A stretch of 64,000 nucleotides of DNA from Symbiodinium natans (lineage: Eukaryota > Sar > Dinophyceae > Suessiales > Symbiodiniaceae): the NCBI GenBank assembly GCA_905221605.1, contig CAJNDS010002266.1, positions 466,773 through 530,772 of the forward strand. The letters are read 5' to 3'. Positions 35,501-44,193 of the stretch are shown in pieces. The notes under the pieces are model-generated. The model did no database searches and was not told the DNA's origin. It saw nothing but the letters and a program-made list of their open reading frames with translations. The translations under genes and the position numbers were made by a program. The number at the start of each line of letters is the position of its first letter. Position 1 is the first letter of the stretch.

Positions 35501-36009
35501 ATGGCCTTGGAACCTTCTTCTCCTTGAAGGCCAGGAGGATTCTGGCGAATTCGCGAGCTATCGTGGCACGGGGGCCCACCTGCAATGACAATCCTAGCTT
35601 CATGGCGTGGATCCAGTTGTTCCAGTGTCTCGATGACCTTTCCAACGCTATCACAGTCGAAATCGCCCCGGTGCTCGATGTTCGAGAAACGATCCGAAGT
35701 GAGCTTCACTAGGTCCTCATCAGTCTCCCACACTAACGCACGCCATTGCCAGTCTTTCTCTTGACAGATGCGCTCGCATATGATCAACGCCGATCCGACC
35801 CCATCGAAGAAGCTGAGCAAAATGAGATCGCACTGAGCGCGCGCGGGCCTTTGCTGGCGGCGCTGTCTCGAGCGTGAGCGTGGGCGCTCCCGAAGCTGCT
35901 GAGCTTTGGCCTCCTCGGCCAACCACCGCGGATTGGGCTTCAAGATGATGCCTTCCGGCTTGTCACAACACTCGGGTCCACCCACAGGCGTAGATGGCCC
36001 GCGCTGTCC
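32539..36009 (-). CDS. DNMT3-like C5 methyltransferase / reverse transcriptase / RNase H polyprotein
   Basis: An open frame of about 1,150 codons. Numbering from the GTG at 35,985, residues 54-66 carry methyltransferase motif I (LILLSFFDGVGSA), 136-140 motif IV GGPPC with catalytic Cys140, 185-187 ENV (motif VI), 219-221 RPR (motif VIII) and 372-380 ANGWHLGVA (motif X). The PPC-x-D-S and GLxGxxG pattern resembles DNMT3. The reverse transcriptase follows, with motif A GLDHESAYRQ, motif B FGSVASVWG and motif C HFVDDF. RNase H-like blocks YADAFF, LEAIAQ and LFMDNEPSRRA end it, followed by a SSANISDKVSR box usual in DIRS/Ngaro proteins. There is no ATG between the gag stop and motif I, and the frame is the same as gag, so expression by UAG readthrough is likely. 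Presumably the RT and RNase H copy the element and the methyltransferase methylates the DNA copy. Confidence 0.9.
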   Translation of the reverse strand, partial: GQRGPSTPVGGPECCDKPEGIILKPNPRWLAEEAKAQQLRERPRSRSRQRRQQRPARAQCDLILLSFFDGVGSALIICERICQEKDWQWRALVWETDEDLVKLTSDRFSNIEHRGDFDCDSVGKVIETLEQLDPRHEARIVIAGGPPCHDSSRIRQNPPGLQGEEGSKAMRFAEFVRELEATWNYPQAILVVENVVPKNKQDVRVLETKLSASAVVADASDLGVISRPRLWWSRTPWQEFSNRRDRPVDVRWSTYQGVPRASFVQPKDNLALYDLGGLQWPSNVTKKGETLPCLTTPSEDPCGRSAPKSYKGKADSQTQARWLNDGRQYAPWHYEEGNLFIVPETNALVMAPAEVKEQLQHLPKGWTASLPDKQRHRALANGWHLGVAKWFFILGLFAADPVTKVAALPSPSRELSPLGSRALEGMARLWESSPLLSGPGVPVLCEALDLSAIDDMNEHWAAAEFALHSDQTRPLLEPGLDQWLPLWKHWKPYLAEIRKGVAAVADVRTLVEEMQPEVDAWFQNLEPHVKLAYGSKTGTCTVKVPVIAKIAKMFGWQDDSLFQEMSSGFPLLGHINPGLGWRLRHDERYSDPVDLETFQADNFQYVQKKLKQARVDPFWQTMAEEIAADVKAGRMEGPFAVPSSWSKETVALPDYTHTAELLPAPSCHEHTCFAFSVQQVGSDGRRKVRRAEDWRRSGGNKTVNVPDTPAYHSIEAFIAVIRALRHLGEEGAIATWGLDHESAYRQLPVLRPADTYVVLQTPRGPTLWRHRVLMFGSVASVWGYCRVADWMAWASRCLLLTPALHFVDDFGAPETCPEADTSFQYVQTVCSDFGFRFKQSKAQPPAQRQQLQGVSLTVHKDHVVVEATRDRVARLDNQILEALMEDRLTPTQAATLAGKLQFVAQSLFGQSSKASLRPLHQRAAAAYYRSSQTGWRLSPGLRSALEFLRFALAVQKPRKVLFKSEDRAIIYADAFFQLDGKVVKIGDAEDVHWGQTNPAAFCNGFGFVVKTGERVWYAAGSVPYWFLRHFCSRRAYIFVLEAIAQILPVLALQQWLPKQLLLFMDNEPSRRALVRGYGRDDSVNKLMQVAWRFFEEEEFRPEWQRVTSSANISDKVSRFDFADAENMGWTWLQHDWEAELLRLLNAVKEGPLRAKG

Positions 36010-36012
36010 CTA
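36010..36012 (-). promoter_or_regulatory. In-frame UAG between gag and pol (probable readthrough stop)
   Basis: The codon context on the minus strand is CAG AAG GAG TAG GGA CAG CGC. The frame before and after the TAG is the same, with no other stop for about 1,150 codons downstream. A purine-rich UAG-G context is used for Gag-Pol readthrough in gammaretroviruses; its use here is inferred. Confidence 0.55.
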
Positions 36013-36350
36013 CTCCTTCTGGAACTGCTGCTGCTGCGACTGCTGGTGCGAATGCTGCTGCCACGACCTCTCACCGCCATTCGGCTGCTGCTGGTAGTAG
36101 GCGCCGTACTGGGTATAGCCACCAAATCCAGGCTGCTTCCACGGGCTCCCCCAAGAGCCTTGCCAAGCGCCTTGGCTTTGGTACGGCTGCCAACGATAGT
36201 CGTCGAAGCGTCGCCCTTTGCCCTTGCCTTTCCCTTTTCCTTTCCCTTTCTCGTTCATCTCGGGGGTCTTGGCGAAGATCTTCTCGCCGTTGGTCCTGTA
36301 GAACTTCTTCGTGATCTTTTCTATCGGGATCTCGCGCGCCATGGCATCCT
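36013..36350 (-). CDS. gag 3' part (Gly/Lys and Gln-rich tail), cut off from its 5' part
   Basis: Encodes IPIEKITKKFYRTNGEKIF, a (GK)6 tract, then a Trp/Gly/Gln-rich tail ending QQQQFQKE before the UAG. This looks like the basic, nucleic-acid-binding end of a Gag protein without zinc knuckles. Its 5' part lies 20.6 kb away at 56,950-57,878. An ATG at 36,342 could start a 110-residue product by itself, but the frame continues upstream to the TCCT duplication, as expected of one split gene. Confidence 0.75.
36347..36350 (+). repeat. Target-site duplication TCCT, left copy
   Basis: TCCT lies immediately outside the left inverted terminal repeat and is repeated directly outside the right one (56,950-56,953). 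Confidence 0.75.
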
Positions 36351-37317
36351 CTTGGGTTTGCTTAGCAAAGGCTCCAAAAGAGCAATTCGAAAATTGAAAA
36401 AATCATAAACGAAAAGCAAAAGGCTTAAGCAAACCGTGGGATTCTTGATAGGGGTCGCTTGGAATGAAAACACCATGCTTGTCCACCATCTTTGTGAAAT
36501 TTCCTGCTACAAAATACAAGTTTGTCCCATCATTTTGGCTAAGGTTTAAAAGCTTGGAAAGGGGAGAGTGATGGAACACACACACACACACACGTACACT
36601 TGGTATCATGAGTCAGTGTTTGCGAGCGTGTGTTGTGTCGAGATCACACACACATGATGCGTTTCCGTTCTTGCGAAGGATGGGTGTGTGTGTGTGTCTC
36701 ACGCTGTGCCATCGCATTTCAGGCAGGCAGGACGCATTGGCCTCAGTCCGCGAGTTTCCTGAGTGAGCATTAATAAAGGGCTTAGGCTTAAAGGGCTTAG
36801 TTCGACCTAGGTGCTCAGAAGTTTATATTGTATCGCATGCTGGGCTTGCCGCAAGGCCCTCATTTCTGAAGCATTGGCCTCAGTCACCAAGCAAAGCCCT
36901 GAGACCGACAATAATCCCGAACCCTACACCCGAACTAACCCCCAAACCCTTAACTTTAACACCCTAAATTAAACCCTAATTAAACCCTAAAACCCTAAAT
37001 CTTTAAACCCCCAACCCCTCAACCCTAAGCCCAGCCTAAACCCTCAACCCTAAGCCCACACCCTAAGCTCTAAACCCTATTCCTTGGGCATTCTTGGGTG
37101 TGTTCTGTTTCTTTCGGGATTTACAGGTACACTCCTTAGCTAAACCCTAAACCTAACTTAAATCCCCAAACTTACCACCAAAACCCTAAGCCCATAAGCC
37201 CGAGCCCCTTGAGTGGGTTGTGTTTATTGAGGGCTGACACCCCCTAGGTAAACCCTAGATGCCCTAAACCCCTAAACCCAGCGTTTTTCAGGGCCCTGCA
37301 GGCAAGCTCGGCTTCAT
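36351..37317 (+). repeat. Left outer terminal inverted repeat
   Basis: Matches the right arm base for base over long stretches, with one substitution near 36,602 and two length differences: about 20 bp near 36,975 and about 117 bp near 37,147-37,262. Both length changes fall in TTTAGGG-like tracts inside the arm. Both arms contain the same short inward-to-outward frame ending PYQESHGLLKPFAFRL. Because the arms are copies, this conservation does not show that it is a gene. Confidence 0.92.
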
Positions 37318-37335
37318 GATCGACCTTAACAGGAT

Positions 37336-37498
37336 GCACTGTGATAGTGCAGAGCAAAGCTGAATGCACTGGGATGGTGCTGAATCTTTCCTGGCCGCTG
37401 CGATAGCGGAATGATGAAAAACCGCTGCGATAGCGGAAGCAATGACATACATCAGACCGCTGTGATAGCGGCAACAAATAAGACCGCTGTGATAGCGG
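37336..37498 (+). promoter_or_regulatory. Cluster of six 15-bp hairpin dyads, left
   Basis: Dyads start at 37,336, 37,366, 37,395, 37,422, 37,457 and 37,484, about 30 bp apart. Each is a 5-bp arm, a 5-base centre (GTGAT, GCGAT or GGGAT) and the matching arm. Arms vary between GCACT...AGTGC and CCGCT...AGCGG but remain complementary. Possible transposase- or regulator-binding sites, or RNA hairpins. Confidence 0.8.
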
Positions 37499-38590
37499 CA
37501 CGATCTGCCATAAAGCTGCGCACTTGGCACTCGGTTGAGGATTGCTTGTTGAACAGTGGCAGGAGTTGGTTTTCGGGTTTGAATTCTGTTTGGTACTGTT
37601 CTGGGCTCCGGGCAGCGTAGAGCAAGACCAGAGGCCTCGATCATGCCCAGTCGGCTTTGAACAATCATATCATGACGATTGTATGCTTATTTTCAAACTG
37701 AGCATATGTTCATCTCATCTTACAGCGCCCCCTTCTGCAACACCAACCCTGCCTCCGGAAAAATTGTCGCCCCAGGCGAAGAGCTGCCTGGGCAAGACCG
37801 GCAGTTTGCGCCCATGTCTCAGTGGAAACCGCCTGCAGCCCCGCTAGCGGCTAGCAGTGTGCAACACAATGAAATCGCGCTTTTGCTCGTCCAGTGAATG
37901 CCCAGGTGTCGAGTGAATGCCAAGGGGTCTGACCTTAATAGAAGTTGAAAGCCACTGGCATGGGTTTGTGACAAAGGCAGTGCAGCGCAATCGGTATTTA
38001 GATGGAAGGATGCTTTTGCTTTGCCGCGGGCTTCGGAAGATAGACAATGATCAGCTGCGCAGCAGACTTCCTGACAAACTAAGAGGATCCGCCGGATCAT
38101 AAACGACGGTTGTGACGAGGGCATGGCTTCAATCATCGCTCGCGGGTGAAGCCCTTTCTGTCGGAACCTAGGCTCAGGGACATGCTGCTGTCTCTGCTGC
38201 AAGCAGGCTCGTCCGGGTTGTGGGCAAGGGATTCGGCAGGCGAGGTTGGCTCTTCAACGTCATTGCGGCACACCTTAGTCTAGGACTACTAGTTCTCACA
38301 GTCAAGATGCCTTATATGCTTTTCATGTCACAATGTGCACGGTGCCTCCAACTTGCACTTCAGCAACTCATCATGGCGATCCTGCCAAGTACAATTCAAA
38401 ACACATGCTTGCCAAAGCATTTTGTACTAGGCCCAGCAGCCCAGCAAGACTAAAAACTAGCCGTGGCTCCTCAGCATCCTGCTTCTCGATCAGCAGTTGG
38501 TCATAGGAAGCCTGCAATGCGAGTTTTGGTAAAGAGCAACGCAGCTTATAAAAACATAAGACATAAGCTAAGAATCATGGAACATGCAGT
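37499..38590. other. Left arm interior without a recognised gene
   Basis: About 1.1 kb between the dyad cluster and the last recognised coiled-coil exon. It may hold 3' exons or untranslated sequence of the left coiled-coil gene. A minus frame at 37,819-38,202 is open but has no domain character. Confidence 0.5.
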
Positions 38591-38595
38591 GAGGG

Positions 38596-40202
38596 TCCTG
38601 CAGGGTCGTGTTCTTTTGCTGCAGCTCGTCCAGTTTCCCTTGCAGAGTGCGAATCAGCTCCTGCCAAACCAATCGAATCTAAACACCTCAAGCTTCACTG
38701 TTGCACGCAACTCAGTCCTGGTCCGCCTGGCTCTCCAACGTGCGTTGCTCGCCGGTGGCCTCCCCAGAGTGCAAAGAAGCCGCGAAGTCATAACGTGATT
38801 TTCTTGCTAGCTATACAGTCTGCCCCGTCCTCCATGATCAAGAGCTGCTGCGAGAGGGCATTGTTGTCTCCCTGGTCAAGCATACAGCGTACACAAATCT
38901 CAATAAAACGTTTGCCATTCTAGTAGGATTACTGCCGCCCCACACCTGCAGCCTCACGTTTTCCGCCTTTGCCTTCGTCGCCTCCTCACCGCGCGAAAAT
39001 AAGCACTGGTGTCAGTGTCACTTCCACGCACAATGACAAGCGTGCGCCTGCTTGATGCCCTGAATTTCGCGGAGCTCATCTTTGAGCTGCTTGACTTCTC
39101 CATCTTTGGCCTCTGATGCAGCGGCTATTATTGTTGGTGCACGAAAGCAAAGTTACAGAGGGCATGGTTTGCAAAGTCGCCTTGATGAACCCATTCTTCT
39201 CTGCAAGGGTCTTTTTGAGTAGGGCATGCTTCTTCTTCTCGTCCTATCCAATGAAGATTCAGTAGAAGTCTAATCCAATCGACTTTCTGGGTTCGAAAGA
39301 GATAGTCTTCTACCAGCCTCCACCACTCCCAGTGCCTTGTGGGCGCTGGCTTGCTCTGAGGCCAGCAAGTTCTCCAGGTCCTTGTTCCGCTCCTGAAACG
39401 CAGAGGCACCAACACTACGTTACCCACGTTACCCAAGCTTCGATGGACTTGGACTTGAGTTTCGTCGTTTCAACCCTTTGAAAGCGTGTGTCCATCAAGG
39501 AGGCCATCTTCATCAAGCCTTCTGGCCCTGGGCACTCTGCTTTCAGCTTGGCGACTTTATCCTGGCACATGGGAGGGATGGGGGGGGGGGGGGTAATTAT
39601 TGCCCCTTGACTTTTACAGCCTTCTCTTCCGCCAGGGACTTGTTTGCGGCCTTCAAACGGTCCTGTGCCAGGACTATGAACGACAAAGCTCTCGATCACT
39701 GAGGCATCAGCCAACCTCCACAACCTGGGCTCGCCCCAGCTGTTGGTTCAGGCTTGACATCTTCTCCTGCTCACTAAGACTTGGGAGCAGGAGGAAGAGG
39801 AGGAGGAGGAGGGGGGGAGGAGGAGAGGAGGAGAGGAGGAGAGGAGGAGGAGGAACTGCACGGACTGGAAAAAGATGTCCCTGCCTTTGCCTCCGCAAGC
39901 TCTCTCCTCAGAACCTTGTTCTCATCAACGAGAGGCTGGCGGATGAGCTGCCTTTCGAAGTGGGAACGGCCCCGCTTCCGCGTGTCAGACGTTGTCTTGG
40001 AGCCCCAGAAGTCCTCCGGCGCCGGCTCACACTCATCGACATCATCCTGGTTGTGGCCGTTCCACGCGTGCCAGCCACCGTCCTTTGTTCCTGCATTGCA
40101 GCCGCCATTCCACGCGTGCCAGCCCCCGTTGTTGTCTCCTTCACTGGAGCCATTCCACGCGTGCCAGCCACCATGGTGTCCTTGGACGCCTTGCTGCTGC
40201 AT
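38596..40202 (-). CDS. Multi-exon coiled-coil protein, left mirror copy
   Basis: The probable start is the ATG at 40,202 (MQQQGVQGHH...). The first exon carries three GGWHAWNG repeats and then DFWGSKTTSDTRKRGRSHFERQ...VLRRELAEAKAG. Short exons follow, each paralogous to one in the right copy: SSLNQQLG (about 39,750), QDRLKAANKSLAEEKA (39,660), DKVAKLKAECPG (39,560), ERNKDLENLLASEQAS (39,385), DEKKKHALLKK (39,240), AKDGEVKQLKDELRE (39,105), EEATKAKAENVRLQV (38,980), NALSQQLLIMEDG (38,870), SGEATGEQRTLE (38,770) and ELIRTLQGKLDELQQKN (38,655). The product is a Glu/Lys/Leu heptad-type coiled coil. Exact splice sites were not all resolved. Transcription runs outward to the left end. Function is unknown. 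Confidence 0.65.
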
Positions 40203-40999
40203 GATCGGGCCAGTCCTACTGAAGTCGGCAAAGTAGTCCCGCAGAACTAACCCCTGAAATCCGAAAAGCCTGCAGTGACGCATGCCGAGTCAAGCCACTT
40301 GCGTCCAGCTTGCAAAACTAATCATAATCAGCTGCCATAAGATTTAGCTCGCAGTCGCTACTCAGTGTTCAGAGCACCGCACGCACTGGTGATGTACGTC
40401 AATCGCTCAGATTCGTGCTGAGGAACACGGCGGCAGCGCCTGGCGCCCAGAAGCCTCGACACATGCGCAAGGGCCGATGCAAAGTTGAGGTCTTTGGGTC
40501 ATAGCTGTCAGCAGCACACAGAAGGTATGTGCATGGTTCTAGCCTAGCCCAGGAAATTAAACAATCTACTGTTCACGGTGAGTGAAAGCAGCAGTCACGT
40601 TTGCTGTCGCTCGTATTTCGGGCACCAGGCTTTCGAAGAGCATGTTCGCGACCTGGCGGGGGCCCAAATTGGTTTTGCCAATGCTTTTGTCCATGCTCTA
40701 CACACTCCGGCAAATTACCAGGGCGAATGCACTTTACCAATTGAGTCTGTATTTTACCAATGCTTAAGCATTGGTTGGGAGGGCTACTTAAGCATTGGTT
40801 GGGTGGGGCTGGGAGCAGCGGTTGGGGGAGCTAACAAGTGGTTTTGAATTCGGCACATGTCTTCAAGCATGTAGTTTTGGCTTGGGCTCACTGAACTGCG
40901 GCTTTCCTGCTCTGAGCGTCTGTGCAACTCGCAGCCATGCCAGGGCCATGGTGGCCGAGACACAAAACTGGCTGGAGGCTGAGATTTGAAAGGGATTTC
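40203..40999. other. Spacer at the inner edge of the left arm
   Basis: No gene is recognised. It contains the inner-boundary motif at 40,752-40,780 (ACCAATGCTTAAGCATTGGT), which is itself palindromic and partly repeated at 40,787-40,804. The reverse complement of a related motif lies at 52,631-52,660. Confidence 0.6.
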
Positions 41000-43998
41000 T
41001 CAGGCCATTGTCATTCTGATTTTCTTGAGGAGATCTTCTCTGCTTGTGTTGCCCTCGCCCTCCTCACCGCCGCCGGAGCCACCGCCAGCCGCGCCATCTG
41101 CCTCATCTTGCCCACCTTCTCCAGCATTCTGGCCCACCGCAGGCTCAGGACGGACTTTAGGCTTGGGCGCTGGCCTCTTCTTTTGATTCTTGGTGTTCTC
41201 TTCTTGCCCCTTCGTGGCCTCCTGGAGCGCAGAAGCGTGGGCAGCGTCGAAGAGGGAATTTCCCGACACCGACATCAAGCTGAGCACCTTGGACGTGAGC
41301 TTCTTTTCCAGCATGGAACTGTGCGTGGCAGTCAGCGTTACTCCGACATAAGGAAGCCGCAGCCGAAGGCAACTGAGTGCCCAGTGCCCGCTGCCTGCGG
41401 ACAGGTCCAAAACGGCGACAGCCCCCAGAGAATGGCAAATCTCCTGGGCGAGCGTCTCAGGGCTTTCCCAAAAAAAGGCTGGGATCACGTCGGAGTTCTT
41501 GCACGCTTTTTCCTCACCTTTCTCATCCGGAACGGCGAGGTTCTCTGCGCCCAGCATCTTCTTCTTGTCGACCCAGCGAATGTTCCAGCACTCCTTGGCG
41601 TCACTCCACTTCACAGCTGTCAATGGTCCGATGACATTGCCCCGCGTCGTCTGTGTCGGCATAGTCGCCCTTGGTCTGGCAATCACCGAGAGCGGCTCCA
41701 CAGTGAACACGTAGACGCACTCCATCTGGTTCAAGCTGGTTTCCTGATGCTGCCGCTGGATTCTGCCTTCCAAGGACTCCGACGTGTAGGTCACATAGTA
41801 CTTCGTCAGGCGCAGCTTCTTTGCTTGGGGCAAGGCTTTCAGGATCTTCTCCTCAAAGTCTGCTTTGCCACCATCCAGAGCGACGATAGCGTCGCCGATA
41901 GTCCAGTCGGAGCCTTTGGCGCCATACGCTGCCTCCAGCAACTTGGTGAGTTGCGTCTGGCGTGTTGGAGGGGGTCGATACTTGGCTTGGACTCCACTCT
42001 CGCAAAGCAGCTTTGCATCAACCACAGTGACGTTGTAATGCTTCTTGCTGCCTTGAACCTTTAAAGCGGACGTGTTGGCGATCAAGGCCTGCAAGTCGCT
42101 CGACTCGCTTGTCTCAGCCACCAGCTTCACCAAGCCTTTCACCCTGCGCTCCGCTCCCTTCACGCCCATGTTAATCTTGTTCCGCATCTCCAGCACCTTG
42201 TCGTCGGTATCCGCGCTGCTGTTGTGCATGAACATCTCGGCAGCGGACCTGTTGCAGTCAAGCACGGCGGGCAGCGCGTCGCCCCCTTCCTCCTGACGAA
42301 ACGATTACTATTTGGTGCTGCAGAGCGATTCGGCGTATACATTTTTAGTCTGGTACTGACTGCGGGCTTGCTTGCAGATTTTCAACATACATGCCAGGTA
42401 CTGTATTTCAAACCGGCCTCGGCACACTCACCGTCGTCCTCTCCCTCGCCGACGCCATCGTTTTCATCATCCACGTTGCCGTCGGGGGGAGTCTTGTCCA
42501 CTGCTTCCATGAAGTGTTTCAAGTCGGCGTGCTTCAGACACTCCTCCACTGACTTCCTGTTCTTCAGAGAGGCCAGGATCTTCTCATCATGCTGGTAGGA
42601 GTAGACCAGGCTCTCGATTGCGAGCAAGAGCGCGTCTGCGCTTTCGGGCCACCCGGCTCGCTGTTCGAACGCAGCAGGCTTGTCAAGCGTGCCTAGGTGG
42701 CGGCGACAGGCGACCACGCTGACGGTGACCGAGCGAAGGAGCTCCTTCACCTCTGAATGCCACGTCATCTTCTCCATGGTCTTCCACAGGAAGTGCAGCA
42801 GGCTGCGTTTGTACAGGAAAAGCTGAGGCAAGCTCTTTCCGTTCCACCCGGTCATCTTCCCTTCGAGGAGACCTAGTGATATGTTGTCACGTTTACCGCC
42901 ACCTTCTGAACAAGTCTGCCAAAAGTCAAACAACATCTCGAAGTTCCATTCGAGGTTATCGGTCTTGGTTTTGTCGGACTGCACGATTACTTCTCGAATT
43001 TTATGGAGCGAGTCCATCGGATTCTCTAATCCTTGCTCGTCGAACCTCAGGAGGATGTTGCGCACACGCGGTGAACTCATGGCCGCGCTGTTGTGTATCA
43101 TTTGGGCTTGCTCCACAAAGGTAACAGTGACTGGTTCGCTTCCCTTGGCCATCTTGATATCGGAGTACTTGTCTCGCAGGCTCTGCTTTGTCTGCTTCTC
43201 GGCATTCTCCCCAGACTCTAACTGACGCTTGAGGTCCATCACCTCAAAGGACCTCATGAGAGCGGAAGTCCTCATGTTCTCGTGCAGAACGCCGACATCC
43301 TCACGCTCCTGGATGATGCTGTCCGGGCTGAACAACGTGTTCGTCACATGCTGCTCGGCCTCGATGGCCTTGAACCTGAAGGGCACGGACAGCATTGCGT
43401 CCTTCCATGGCTTCAAGGCCTCCTGGCGATCCGTGATCTCCATGTCACGAGCATGGTTGACTGCCGCGGCAAGTGCCTGACGAAAGGCGTCTCGGATTTC
43501 GGGGCTGTCGAAAGCAAGAAGCTGCCCTTTGTTCAAGTGCGGCAGCTCTGGCATTTCCACGTACACAAGCACCTCCTTCTTGATGAACGCGGCCTTGCTG
43601 AAGAAGTGCTTCTGTAGGCAATCCAGGCGGCACTTGTACTTGGGCACCCCAGGCTGTAGTTCCCAATTCAAGTTCAGCCACCACAGCGGCGCCGCGCAGC
43701 AGTAGGGCTCCCCTTTCGATAGCTTGGCGGTGGCCACACCTGCATCGTACGGCAGCAGCCCGCAAGTTCCATTTGGGGGCTCCTCCAGGATGCCTGCGAA
43801 GCACTCCTCCTTCAATGTGGTAGCATCGCAGGAGGCCAGGTGTGCGAGGACGTGGGCGTTCAGGGAATCCTTGGAGAGCTCGAGTTCAGTACAAGGCTTG
43901 ACCACCAGCGGCTTCGGCTTTGCCTTTGCCTTCGCCGCCTTCTTCTCCCCAGCTTTGGCCTTGGGAACCGTGTCGCTTGCCTTGCGCTTGCCGCCCAT
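41000..43998 (-). CDS. Two-exon protein with a C-terminal SAM-methyltransferase-like domain
   Basis: Exon 1 runs from ATG 43,998 to a GTGAGT donor (exon end 42,432) and exon 2 from about 42,285 to the stop at 41,000. With these sites the phases agree and give about 950 residues. The N-terminus is Lys/Ala-rich (MGGKRKASDTVPKAKAG), consistent with nuclear import. The long middle has no family I recognise. Near the end, SPETLAQEICHSLGAVAVLDLSAGSGHW...PYVGVTLTATH resembles motif I of SAM-dependent methyltransferases, but no DPPY/NPPF-type catalytic motif is seen, so activity is doubtful. The tail is Lys/Pro- then Gly/Glu-rich. It is transcribed toward the left arm, behind the C5 methyltransferase gene. 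Confidence 0.65.
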
Positions 43999-44193
43999 AG
44001 CACCACACTGAGAGGCCTGGGAAGAATACAACCTGAGCCTGACAAATTAAGGATCCGCGATTGAACTTTCGTAGTTTGTAGATCGCTCACTGTCATTGTC
44101 ATGAATCAGAGCATGAACTTCAGCAGTTTTGCACCCCGAGCTGCTTAAGGCTTCAGATGAGGATCAAAACTCCGGCATCACGCACGCTGCACG

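Noticed and set aside
36403-36609. Small frame present in both outer arms (also 56,703-56,897), ending PYQESHGLLKPFAFRL
   Set aside because: The identity is explained by the inverted repeat itself, the start lies in a CA/GT run, and no independent evidence for coding exists.
39781-40236. Plus-strand Gly/Glu-rich frames over the left coiled-coil gene
   Set aside because: Antisense to exon 1 and to a GGA-rich simple repeat near 39,785-39,855; the minus strand matches the right paralogue.
40922-42064. 380-codon plus-strand frame
   Set aside because: Antisense to exon 2 of the SAM-methyltransferase-like gene, with no domain of its own.
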